Positions 1 to 10,245 of a stretch of 32,253 nucleotides of DNA are shown one piece after another. Positions within the stretch are counted from its first letter, which is position 1, and each line of letters opens with the position of its first letter. The position numbers and the translations under genes were made by a program. Source of the DNA: Paramacrobiotus richtersi. Lineage: Eukaryota > Tardigrada > Eutardigrada > Parachela > Macrobiotidae. The notes beneath the pieces were generated by a model that was given only the letters and a program-made list of their open reading frames with translations, searched no databases and was not told the DNA's origin. The stretch lies in assembly GCA_034698045.1 (NCBI GenBank), contig JAQGAU010000275.1:1-32253 (forward strand), given 5' to 3'.

Positions 1-3000
1 TGCTGGTGGTGCGGTCCGGGAGGCTGAAGGACCAGTCGTTGCGGTTGTTGTGGTCTTCCGAGTCCTACGGCGATAAAGTCTGTTACAAAATGTACTAGAT
101 GCACAGTCGGTAGTAACGTCTAGCGTAAGTTTACATAAAGCGCGGTAATGGTACTTTTATTGTCTTCAGATGCAAATTGGGATAAGTTTTTATCTGATTT
201 TTGGTATTTTTTCCACTGTATATATAGTAATCAGCCGGCTCAACGTCCATATGCTAATAAATTTATACGGAATACTGATCGTACTTTCAGTGCGTACAGT
301 CGGTAAGAAACGGCAATTTAGCAACAACTTTGAATTACTACAAGTGATGAAATGCTTACCTGGAATCTACTTCCTTTCTCCCAGTGCCCATCCGGACATC
401 CCTCGGCCGCCTCCAACAACGCATACGTCCCAGCCGGCCACTTTAACCCAGTCTCCTCGTCTACCACATACTCCGGTCTAGCTGTTGTCCGCGTCGTCCT
501 AGGCACCGTTGTCGGCTTGGTCCGACGCGATTTCGTCGGAGGTTCATCTATAAATTCCGGTAAAACTTCTCGAGGTCTCGCGACAACCGTGGTCGTCGGT
601 AACGGGTTCATTATTAACGGTCTTGCTACGGGAGTCGTGGTCGGTACGGTGGCAGTCAACACCGGGTACGGCCGTTCTGGTACACTCGGAACTTCCTTTC
701 CGTAATCGATCATGGCTGTGTTGAGATTGCTCTGCAGTGATGCTATCATGTTCTCGTTGTTGAGTAACTGACTACATTCCGGTGGTGGACTGGACGCCAG
801 GATTCTCGGTTTATTCACAAAGTAGCTTATATTCCTTAATGTAATCAGAATCGGCGCGTTTGCTTTGGAAGCCACGGTGCTGGCTGCAGTGACCTTTCTT
901 CGCGCTGCTTCCACTGCAGTTTGGATTTTCTCTTCAGTTACTATTTCCCCGATCTTGGGAGTCATTTCCTGGATTACAGCGCTCTGGGGGATCGCCGTTC
1001 GGGTCACGGTGATACTGCCGTACCGGAGTTTAACCATGATGTGGGTACCGAATTCTTTGAGGAAGCTGATGTAATTTGAAGAACTGTAGGTGGTGGGAAG
1101 TTCGCAAATGGCGGAGAGAAAATGCGGGTCCAGAATCTGGTCGGGGCCGCGATAGTTCAGAGAGACTTCACTGGAAGCGTTGAGTTGGATGGTGTCAAAG
1201 GCGGTATTGCCGGAAGTAAAGAGTTGAGTGAGCTGCTGGATAGAGCTGCCTTTGCCGCTGATCTTGCTCGTCAGTTCCACCTAAAGAATTAGCTCACGTT
1301 TCGCATACCTCGAGTGGTACAGTAATATTATATTCAGACTGCCTATTAGTTTAAGTGCTTACCGGTGGTGTATCCGGGATGCGAATAAACTTTACCATTT
1401 CCTTCTGATAGTCTTTTCCCGACCAGATAGCATACTGCAACTTTTCGGACGCCGTGATACTAGCACAACTCAACCCGCTGCCGCAGTACGTTCTCTTCCC
1501 AATGACACAGGGCGCTTTTTGTAACAGCGCCGGCGTAAAGTGCACACCGGAATCGACATGGGACCCCAGAGGATCGGCCGCGAATATGTCATATCCACGG
1601 CCCAAGAGGGATACATCCGCGGATGAACTGCACCCGTCGGGTAAGGGTTCCGCTGACCGGCTTTGCGCAAAAGCGATCCGGGCTTGAATTTCCGGTAGCC
1701 AGGGGAAGAAGTCGGGTTGTGTCGTTTGCAGGCGGCGTCGGCTTTCGCGGGCGTAATCGACCAGGGCGCGGCCGAGGTTGGCGCGGATGGTGGAGATTTT
1801 GGTTGCGGCGGTACCGTCCGTGTCGTCCTGGATTAAATGCCTGAACATGATATAATTATGGTCCATTAACAGCGCTTTACATGTAGAAGTACCTCTACAA
1901 CAGGCTGCAGTAGTCGAGCGTAAAGTGTGGTACTCGCATGTCAGACGATAAATTTTGATCCAGTTGAACCAAAAACATTAGTTTCCATAATATGCCATTT
2001 ATTGCATTGGTGTACAGTTTCGGTACATACAGATACACAAAAGTTCAGTTTCTCCGCTTTTAATTACAACGGTTAAATTAAATGTGCTGGCCGTTTGTCT
2101 CTGGTACTCGTAATACATGTAGAGATTGTCAATGTAATACGATCAATGTAATACACAGTCAACCGTATTAGATTGTTAATGTACAGTACAGCTATACTGC
2201 TATGCATGCAACTGTGTGCAGTATAAATACATTCCATTGTACATAATTTTTAAACAATACCGATTAGCAGAGCGTATTGCCAGAACGTAAATTCACACTG
2301 TAGATAATAGTAAAATTATATGATGAAACTTTTAATAATTCATATTCCATTGCAGAAAAGTGACAATTATTGCATTGACTATTCATTCATTCTCATTCTA
2401 ATTATTGCAGAGAAATATGAATGCGACAAATGCGGGTCGTGACAGTTATAACTGAGAGCATACCGGCAGTTATCCAAATTCGCTCCGGATTTCTGCAGTC
2501 TCTCCTTCGTAACAAAATACACAATCTCCCTAATCACCGTCACGACCGGACTAGGCTCCGCCATGCCCCTGACCTCAACAGCCGCAGCCAGTGAATCATT
2601 CTTCCCCACATATTGCGCAATCCGCGACATAACACTTCCGGTCAGATTACTGGCAAAATACCCAACATCCACATCCACTCCGTTATCGACAAAAAACTGG
2701 TACAGCACATGGGGAGTAACGGTCACGCGCCGCACGCTTGTCTTAGCCAAGCGGACTTTCACGATGACGTGGGTGCCGAACTCCTTGAGCAGGCTCAAGT
2801 ACAGATCGCGGTGGTAATCGAGCGGCAGTTCGCAGAGCGCCAGCGTGAAAGGGACATGCAGGATCTGGCTGGAACGGTAGTCGAGTTCCGCTTCCTCGGC
2901 AATCACGGAGGAGACGGTGTCGGTGAAGAACGTCCCGCTGGACAGCTGGTTGCGGATGGGATCGAGGGAGCTTTCAGCAGAACCGATCGAGTTGCTTATA

Positions 3001-4615
3001 TTGCTCTACAATTAAATTGTGGTTTGTAAAAATTGACCGGATGTGCTTGTATATCAATTACTGCGGAACGCACACGAAAGACGGATAATTATATAAACCT
3101 GACTGCAAATGATTGAAATGAATGATGCGACATATACAAATACTGTTTACACTATGATCAGTTCTACAGCCTAACGTCTAAATACACGTATACGTAGTTG
3201 TTTAAAATAATAATAATTACAGTAAGACTTCAACAGAACTATTTGCCAATGCAAATCATAGTAGAGCAGCTAGGTTGATGCTAAATGACCCAAATAAATA
3301 ATTTTGCGATTTCTGTTACTATGCAGAGATCTAACGATTGAATAAGGTACTTATACGACCACCCGAATGAAAAGTAGCAAACCAGTAGGGATGAGACTGT
3401 ATTAAAGCTCTACATAAATTATGAGTGTGTACGTATAGTAGATATACACTGATAATAATTTTACATCCAATTTAGTTCTACAGCTGCCGAAAAGAAAAAC
3501 TGGCCCTTCTCCAACATTACAACACAAAGGTAGCTGTTTTCGTACAGTAAATTGTCCATAGACATGCAAATGTTCCAGCGTGGCTTGCTGATAATCAGCC
3601 AACGATCTGATAAAGATTTGTTGTTCACCGACAACACTCCCACCACCAGCTGTGTCCAATTTTAAACACTGTGTCAACAGTGGGCACGTGGCGTTCCTTT
3701 GGAAGAAAGTCTTGAGTAATTTTGCCGGTTTCAGTGAATGGGTCTTAAGTCCGGGATCTAAGGTCGTGGTAAAAGGGTTGGCCCGCATCAGATCATACCC
3801 CAAACCAAGATACCGGGCCACACCCACTTCGGCCGTGCTCAATGTCACTTCCTCATTGCCGGTGTCGTCGAGTGAAGAGTCGTCCAGGATTTCCGGACTG
3901 TTTAATTCGTCATTGAGATTGTTTCTGCAAATAGTGCAGGTGTATATTGAGAGCGTAATGACGTCGACCCATGACAAGAACGAACAATAAGGATTTGATA
4001 GGCCATTGAAATAAGTAGAGCGTTACTTGTAGCGCAGGGAAATTAGTGCATCAAAAATTATAATGTCTTGATTATAATTTTACGTTGATTATATTTTATC
4101 ATCAACGCTTAGTACGCGTAGTTCGCTGTAACCCTCATAATGCATTATTCACTGGATGGAAAATAGAAATCCAGACGATAGATGACAGAGATGAATGCAA
4201 AGCATACACATAAAGGTACAGCGGTTTGAAAAACTGCTAACCTTCCGCCTGTTAAATAATTATGTAAGTGACATACTAACTAGAACGGGCAGATGTATAT
4301 CTGCCCGCTTCAGTTAAAATGTCACCAAGTACTACTAGCATACTAACATTTAGTTAATATCCATCAAAAATGATTTATTAGTCATGCTCGAAATGCGATG
4401 ACCCTCTACAAAACGCTGATACTGCTAAATCAGCGGAGTGATATATATAATGAAAATACATGTAAACGATATATTCGGAAGCGACTTTTCTTCTTAAATT
4501 GAAGCAGTTTTATTTGCACTTACTCGTGTATATCGATATCAGTTATGGCCGTCACAAATAATATCCCACAAACAAGGAATGTTGTGCACACAATATAACA
4601 ACGTATCGTTAACAT
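1..4615 (-). CDS. Apextrin-like secreted protein, two MACPF domains plus start of ApeC domain (3' partial)
   Basis: Six exons on the complement, all with GT..AG introns and matching phases: 4615-4524, 3924-3465, 3005-2464, 1894-1363, 1280-360 and 64-1 (runs off the window), about 870 codons. Exon 1 starts with ATG and encodes a hydrophobic signal peptide (MLTIRCYIVCTTFLVCG...). The first MACPF domain has the signature Y-x6-FGTH at about residue 259. Exon 4 finishes it with a C-x-x-LL helix segment and then starts a second MACPF domain, whose FGTH is near residue 619. A Thr/Pro-rich linker follows, then WPAGTYALLEAAEGCPDGHW and, in the last exon, an acidic/Asn-rich stretch ending NDWSF; this is the start of an ApeC (apextrin C-terminal) domain. 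MACPF proteins insert into membranes, and apextrins are linked to innate immunity and glycan binding; that role is inferred here. The joins are by eye. Part of the ApeC domain and the stop lie beyond base 1. Confidence 0.82.
4268..4325. other. Nested 58-bp hairpin in intron 1 of the apextrin-like gene
   Basis: The outer arms GTGACAT (4268-4274) and ATGTCAC (4319-4325) pair perfectly. The inner arms CGGGCAGAT (4286-4294) and ATCTGCCCG (4299-4307) form a 9-bp stem with a 4-base loop. The 11 bases between them on each side pair partly. It could be a tiny inverted-repeat element or a structured RNA within the intron; nothing decides between these. Confidence 0.5.
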
Positions 4616-5119
4616 TCTAAAAACAACAACCTACAACAAAATAAGAAATTTGAAAATAAAAGCTTACATAATCAAAGCGGGAAATACTCTGTTAAATAAG
4701 TGTGAAAAGCATGAGCCGCGAAAGTCAATGCTAACTGTTGAGGCATGGTGTAAGCAGGAGGAAGTGTGTGTGTGTTTACTTATCACTTTTTTCAATCTTT
4801 CAGCAGCTAGCGTGTCTAGGACAAACCGCTGCTGAGAGGATGGTAAACATGTGGTCAAAGTCTAACAGCTGAGCACTGTAGTGCCGTGTAATTAGGATAG
4901 CTTCTTTATGTTGACAGCTCTGACCTACTGGCATAATGCGGGGCCTCAGACCAAGGGAGAGAGCACTTACGCAATGAACTAGTGATCAGTTTTTAAGGTA
5001 ACCTCGCAAGCCACCATTCACTTGGCCGTTACTTTCTCATTTGCTTCCTTGGCACACGCGAACAGATGTATGCTGTGCTATTAAAAGCGTTCAGCTTTAT
5101 GTCATTATCGATAATATAA

Positions 5120-5196
5120 ATGTTTTAATCGGCAAATGCCCAGAAACAATGCTGACACAATGAAAACTCCAAAAAACAAATAAAAATTTATCCCAG
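5120..5196 (+). repeat. Dispersed repeat, copy 1
   Basis: This stretch matches 20927-21002 in the same orientation with scattered substitutions and small gaps. Shared landmarks are an ATGTTT start, an AATGCCC core, GACACAAT and a terminal TCCCAG. The two copies are about 15.8 kb apart in unrelated surroundings, which suggests an interspersed element. No terminal inverted repeat was seen. Confidence 0.6.
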
Positions 5197-6452
5197 GTAG
5201 GTATCACGCAAACTAACATTACGAAGTTCTTCGATGCTCAACCGCAGAAACAAAAAACAAATCCATCTGCCCTGTAATACCCGTCCTTAAACAGATGCTC
5301 TCTTTATTATTATCATAATGAGAGGAAACTGTAATCCTAAATATAGAAATGAATCTTCAATTTTGGTGATTCTATCGATTATTAACTGTCCATTACATAA
5401 TTTACAAGCCGCATAGGTAGATCACGTTGATGGATTAGCGGCACTTATACGAGTGGACTGCCGCACAATTTTCTTCACTTGTCACTAACTTGTCAGCTTC
5501 ATTTGCGGCACAGCTAGTATTCACTATTCAGTGCATAATAAAATCGCATCCACGCTATTGTTATTAAAATCAATAGGACCTGACCCGTTATACGGTGCAT
5601 ATACGTAGTAATACAGTAATACGGTATACAGTATATTAATGCAGTAATACGGTGCGCAATACTGGTAGGTTATAAAAAAAGTTTGAAATATACGCTGTAG
5701 TACATACTTTCTGAACTGGCCGCATGCTGCTATGATTACTGCACTTACAAACCGGATAACAGGAAATTACCCAGTTTTCGAGTACTTAAGCACAAAAAGT
5801 CGGATTTAATGACTCCCATGTTCTGCAAAATCGATAGATGTCATTTTAATTAGCTAACGGCAACACCGCCCTACCGTGATTTAATAGTGTATTAATGTGA
5901 AACCTCAACGCACAATTCAGCTAGATTGGACTCTGGCGTACGTAGGGCATCCATTCCCAGGTGGGTTTTCGTAATTTAAAATCCAGAACAAATCCGTCGC
6001 CTCTCTGTTGACTGTACCATGGGTGCTATACCAACACCTATCAGGGCATTCGTGGTACCTCATGTGCATAGCCATAGTGACGTATCCTAAACAGTACGTA
6101 CGCCAGTTCCTGACGTGTACCGCATGATTAATTAGCGATAGCGTTCGCAATAGTCATCATGCGCATTTTCAGGTTTTCTGAGATTAAACTGCCCTGCCGA
6201 ATGATGATTAGCTTTATGGATTCCTGTTTCTCTCTTTTGTCCCTCATTTCCTTGGCCTTTAATTTTATTGGCGAATGTGTTGAGCCTGCAACATCGCTAG
6301 AAAAGGCAGACTTGTGGTAAAACTTCTTCTTAAAATCACTAAACCCACCTTTCACTTGAAACTTGATTTCGCTTCTACTAATTACGATACGCAACCCAGT
6401 CAGCTTTTATTAAGACTTTGAAAAACTGAAGTTTTTAGCCAGCCATCAGATC

Positions 6453-6463
6453 TTGTGACCTTT
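6453..6463 (+). promoter_or_regulatory. Conserved TTGTGACCTTT motif just before the first GPCR start codon
   Basis: The same 11 bases occur at 10231-10241, directly before the start codon of the paralogous GPCR. Here six bases separate the motif from the ATG, and four in the paralogue. TGACCT is the reverse of a nuclear-receptor half-site, but the position suggests 5' UTR, so a translational role or simple shared ancestry is equally possible. Confidence 0.35.
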
Positions 6464-6469
6464 AGATAA

Positions 6470-7486
6470 ATGGCGACGGTCTCCAATATTTCATTCTTGA
6501 ATTCAACAACAAATCCGAATGGACTTGTCGCCCAGAATCCATGGGCAACCACCCAAACAGTGACATGCATCATGTGCTTTCTGGCTTGCTGTACCAATAT
6601 ATTCCTCCTAAATATCTATCGAATCAAACCCGTATTACGAACCCCCTTCGGAGTATACGTGATTGTCATTTCCATATCTAACATATGCTTTATAATGTGC
6701 ACGAATCCTTTGACCCTAACAATCAAGGACGTCCTGCCAACAAGTTATGCATCTGTTTATTGCACAGTCTACAATTATTTTGGACTGGTCGTCGGCGCAG
6801 CGTTACCCATGACCCACATGCTAATCAGTTTAAACCGAGGATGGGCAATTGCTTTCCCCGTCCATTATACACGCCATCATTCCCGCAGGATCGCTGTTCT
6901 AATTTGTGCTATAGCTTTACTCGCTATTAACCTGGGTGCGATACCCGGGATGGTAATAGACGGGTTGTTGTACCGCACGGAGAAGTTAAATGTTCGGTGT
7001 AATTTAAGCACCGCTCCCTCAATTACCATTTGGATACGATGTATGGCTGGGTTATTCTTCATGACTCCAGAAGGCATCATTGTGTTGTCCTATCCGTTCC
7101 TCGTTTTCCGGCAAATTTGTCACCGAACGAGGATTCAAAACAGCAGTCAACAGACGGACATGGAGGGTAATGTCAGCACGGTCCCGTCCACCTGCAAACA
7201 CGTGCACGCCAGGAAGAAGGCGTCGCGGTCGTTTCTGGTTCTCACTCTGATGACGGCTAGTGTCTTGTTATCCTGGACGCCGAGTAACATGTTCCATCTG
7301 TTCATTCGCTATGTCAAGGCGGATGTGGTGTTTCCTATTGGAAACGCGCTGAAGCTGATACAGGCCCTGTTGGATCCGATTCTGTTCATTGTTGCGCTCA
7401 AGGATTTGAGATCGGCGAGTGCCGGTCAACTGCGGGATATGGCTGATTCATGTAAAAAACGACGCGCTACAGCGTTGTCGAAATAG
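6470..7486 (+). CDS. Intronless rhodopsin-family GPCR with NRG in place of DRY (paralogue 1)
   Basis: A 338-residue single-exon protein starting at ATG. Seven hydrophobic segments lie at about residues 30-51, 62-84, 97-121, 139-163, 186-213, 253-276 and 288-310. The short N-terminus has N-glycosylation sequons (NIS, NST). Cys98 at the top of TM3 and Cys177 in the second extracellular loop can form the usual class A disulphide. The DRY position after TM3 reads NRG (122-124), TM6 has SWTP (268-271) in place of CWxP, and TM7 has DPILF (302-306) in place of NPxxY. A basic third loop (HARKKASRS) precedes TM6. It is clearly paralogous to the gene at 10246-11259 on the same strand, so the pair arose by duplication. 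Ligand and family are not recognised. The divergent switch motifs hint at unusual G-protein coupling. Confidence 0.88.
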   Translation: MATVSNISFLNSTTNPNGLVAQNPWATTQTVTCIMCFLACCTNIFLLNIYRIKPVLRTPFGVYVIVISISNICFIMCTNPLTLTIKDVLPTSYASVYCTVYNYFGLVVGAALPMTHMLISLNRGWAIAFPVHYTRHHSRRIAVLICAIALLAINLGAIPGMVIDGLLYRTEKLNVRCNLSTAPSITIWIRCMAGLFFMTPEGIIVLSYPFLVFRQICHRTRIQNSSQQTDMEGNVSTVPSTCKHVHARKKASRSFLVLTLMTASVLLSWTPSNMFHLFIRYVKADVVFPIGNALKLIQALLDPILFIVALKDLRSASAGQLRDMADSCKKRRATALSK

Positions 7487-8059
7487 TTTTTAGATTTGTT
7501 TAACAATTCCTGCATGTGTTGCATTTAAAGCTCTTATTATACTGTGTAAGATATTGCCAGTTGGAGACATTGAAAAGTATAACTAATCAGTATGTGTCTC
7601 TAGTTAGATCCTACTTTACCGTTTCATCCTGCTGAAAAACAAGCAAAATGGTGTCATACAGAACAAAATACTCATTTGGCTGCCCATTCACGCGTTGTTA
7701 TGGTTAGAACCGGGTGATCACGTGCGTAAATCAAAATTTCTAGAAAAATGTGCCGTAGAATTGCCGTCAAAAGAAATAACTCACAAACTTGTTTTTCCTT
7801 TTCATTTCCAAAGAACATAGCTGATTATTTTTCTCTCGCCTGAACAGTTCTTTTACTGCGCACGTTCGGAAACTGATAGAAAACGAATTCCGCTGCATGA
7901 TCTGTGTTGTGCGTACGCAGCAGTACAAGTATTGTCGCAATTCCGTGTTTACTTATTTTGACGAAAATATAATTACGGCACGCTGGACAAGCAAATGTGG
8001 AATAATAAATAATATTGTCGTTTATTGAAAATATGACCCTTTTCGTTGTAATCTTTGCT
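7487..8059. other. Intergenic, downstream of first GPCR
   Basis: The stretch is AT-rich with no long open frame and no repeat that I could match elsewhere. AATAAA-type hexamers near 8006-8010 are the only candidate polyadenylation signals, about 500 bases past the stop codon. Confidence 0.4.
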
Positions 8060-9064
8060 CCCTTGGCAAGGGACCCTTGCGATTTACATTATTAGAGGGT
8101 TGTTTGCGGTCTTGTTTGGCATTGAACAGCCTGGGGCATTCGTGCTTAATGATGACTTTTAAAAGCAATTGGTTAGTTGTTTCGCGCTCGTAACAAGTGC
8201 AAACATTTCGTCACGCTCATCCACTCCTGGACCACTTTTCTCTTTTTGTTTCACAGTGATTTGTACAACTTCTGTGAGAAGTCCTACCGAGTAAATTATG
8301 TAACCGAAGTGAACTCTTTCCACTTCATTTTATTTATAGACGCTAGCTGTCCTTGGGACCCTAAAGCTATGATTTTTGTTTTGCGATGCTGTCTCACACT
8401 GGTTTACACTCACGTTGCTCAATTAAAAAGATAACCAGTGTGACGAGGGTGTACGCCCTCGTTCAGGGTGGCGTTCTGTGTTGTTTGTGTCTGTCTGTGT
8501 GTCTGCGCCCTATGCTGGCAGGTTCGTGTGTGGTGATGTGGCTCTGCATGAATCATCATGCAGAGCATGCTTGGCTGTTTTTGGTTTTGCGCACGAGACT
8601 CGACTGCGTCGAGCTCGTCGCATTCTTTAGTCGGCGTGTTCCATTCTGCCATGCGGCAGCATTTCTGTTTCTGGTTTCGGCCTGCAGTATCCGCAGTGCC
8701 AGGGCGATATGCCATAAAGTACTGTTGCCTTTATGGCATTTCCGTGTTTCTCGCAGACATGCAGATGCATGTCTGTTTCACCAGGAACTGAATTGTTTAA
8801 ACACAGTCATACCAAGTAAAGAGCTCTTTCTCATGCTTGTTACATTACCGAAGTTCGCCCAGAGCCGTGTTACAGAATCTTAAGCACGTTTTACTATATA
8901 CAGATATTTGTCCTAAGCAGTACAAATTGTACAATTGCTTCTGCGCGTCTGGAGTACGAAATTTCGCTATAGAAGACCGTTTGCATAAAATCGATGTTTG
9001 CACCTTGCGACATCGGTTGATCTGAGTGCAATTTACCAACAGATTACAGGCGTTGTTGGTAAAT
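8060..9064. other. Dense cluster of perfect hairpins
   Basis: At least eight short inverted repeats sit in about 1 kb: CCCTTG/CAAGGG (8060-8072); ACTTCT/AGAAGT (about 8269-8283); an 11-bp stem TCACACTGGTT (8394-8404) with AACCAGTGTGA (8433-8443); ACGAGGG/CCCTCGT (8443-8462); GCTCTGCATGA/TCATGCAGAGC (8541-8566, 4-base loop); a bulged 10-bp stem at about 8591-8616; ATGCCATAAAG/CTTTATGGCAT (8709-8739); CAGACATGCA/TGCATGTCTG (8754-8775, 2-base loop); and ATTTACCAACA/TGTTGGTAAAT (9031-9064). The plus strand is rich in G and T around 8460-8600. A 165-codon frame at 8386-8883 spans many of the hairpins but matches nothing recognisable. It may be a structured non-coding RNA or a hairpin-rich mobile element. 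Confidence 0.55.
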
Positions 9065-10167
9065 GTCTAAATTTATTACGCGTTAAGTAGTAAATTACAT
9101 CATGCGCAAAACAGGAAGAAGAATGCCGTTGGAGACCTTAAATGATGACGCAGCGACCGGCGCCAGTATCAGGTTCGGGATATCATCTCGCTGTTTGTGA
9201 CGTTTTTCGACCCTCTATTACCGTAATAAGGTAGGAATCCGATCAGCCGATATATAAAGCACCAAAAGTTTGGAAAAGCCGGTTTCCCAACTGCTATTTT
9301 ATAATGTACAGAATTCTCTGTAATTACCAAGATTTCTTGGCGTAGTCATGTTCTCGATGAAAAAATAGCTCCAGTTTTTCCAGAAATGGTGCCAAAGCTG
9401 ATTCTGTTAGCAGTTTCCGGAAAATCGACATTAGAATTCCTTGATGTTACGTGAACTAACCTCGCCGTTAATCTCTATGACCGGCCTGCGGACATCCACT
9501 ACAAAGATATTTCTGCTAATGCTAGGACAACTTCGCTTCGCGCCGGTCGTCTACATTTAGAGCAGACGAACTTGCCTGTCATCTACGCAGTCAAAGAAAC
9601 AAGTTGATGTATGCATGTCTCTTATAGCACTTATGTTCGCTGGCGGAGATGTGTCTGGCTTTTACTGGGGGCGTTGATCGATACCGAGGTAATGTCGAAG
9701 ACAAGCAGCGTTCCTGTTAAATTATCGCCCACCGTGAGCGTTCAAGGTAAAAAAAAGCATAACACCATCAAGGAGCATGTTCCTGTGGGGATGTGCACCA
9801 TGCAAAGACAACTGATTCTCTTACTTAGTTATGGCTATCGAACGTATTTACTCTAGGTGCTACCTGCAGGTGATCGAACTGCAGTAGGGTCATTGGTTTT
9901 TACGTTGGAGTCTTGATGCTGAAAGCGATTTTCTTCGAAGCTCAGTAATCGATCATCATTACCATGCGCAGAATAGCAACAACTTGACTGCACCTATTCT
10001 GGGTACAGAGTCTTACATTCCATCGCCTTTTGTCATCGCAGAATATTCGGCCATATTAAGGTTTGCGAAACAGGTGCCACAATCGAATGGTTTCAAGGAT
10101 ATCTAATTAATATGCGGATTACGAGACTGCCGTATTATAAGCTCCCGGTTTTCTTTGTCTAAATCAG
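9065..10167. other. Intergenic, upstream of second GPCR
   Basis: No gene can be supported. The 81-codon plus-strand frame at 9611-9856 has no recognisable features. No repeat shared with the rest of the window was noticed. Confidence 0.4.
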
Positions 10168-10175
10168 TATAAATA
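10168..10175 (+). promoter_or_regulatory. TATA box of second GPCR gene
   Basis: TATAAATA lies 78 bases before the ATG at 10246. That would place transcription start near 10200 with a short leader carrying the TTGTGACCTTT motif at 10231-10241. Confidence 0.5.
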
Positions 10176-10230
10176 AAGATTGGACTTCCCTCGTTCCTGC
10201 ACTGCTTTTTTCTAGTCAGATCCGTCCAAT

Positions 10231-10241
10231 TTGTGACCTTT
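10231..10241 (+). promoter_or_regulatory. Conserved TTGTGACCTTT motif before second GPCR start codon
   Basis: Identical to 6453-6463 ahead of the paralogue, while the surrounding upstream DNA is otherwise poorly conserved. Confidence 0.35.
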
Positions 10242-10245
10242 GAGG

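Larger units (their letters stand above)
4616..6469. other. Intergenic region between divergent apextrin-like and GPCR genes
   Basis: No gene is convincing here. Open frames on the complement at 5917-6150 and 6128-6394 have no recognisable domain, no paralogue in the window and no clear splice partners. The stretch is AT-rich and contains a dispersed repeat (5120-5196) and a run of short motifs resembling AGTAATACGGT at about 5605-5655. Since the flanking genes diverge, it should hold both promoters. No canonical TATA box was found for either; TATTAA at 6407-6412 sits at about the right distance from the GPCR start. Confidence 0.5.

Noticed and set aside
352..1074. Plus-strand frames opposite the apextrin-like exon
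   Set aside because: These are antisense shadows of a well-supported minus-strand exon with matching splice sites.
3977..3979. Start of the MACPF protein at 3977
   Set aside because: The codon is TTG. An acceptor at 3925-3926 joins in phase to an upstream exon (4615-4524) with an ATG and a signal peptide.
5917..6394. Two minus-strand frames upstream of the first GPCR as a small gene
   Set aside because: They are in different frames with no good splice sites joining them, no signal peptide and no recognisable domain.
8386..8883. 165-codon plus-strand frame in the hairpin cluster
   Set aside because: Cys/His/Leu-rich with no domain or paralogue. Its sequence is dictated by the hairpins, and the opposite strand is also open for 98 codons.
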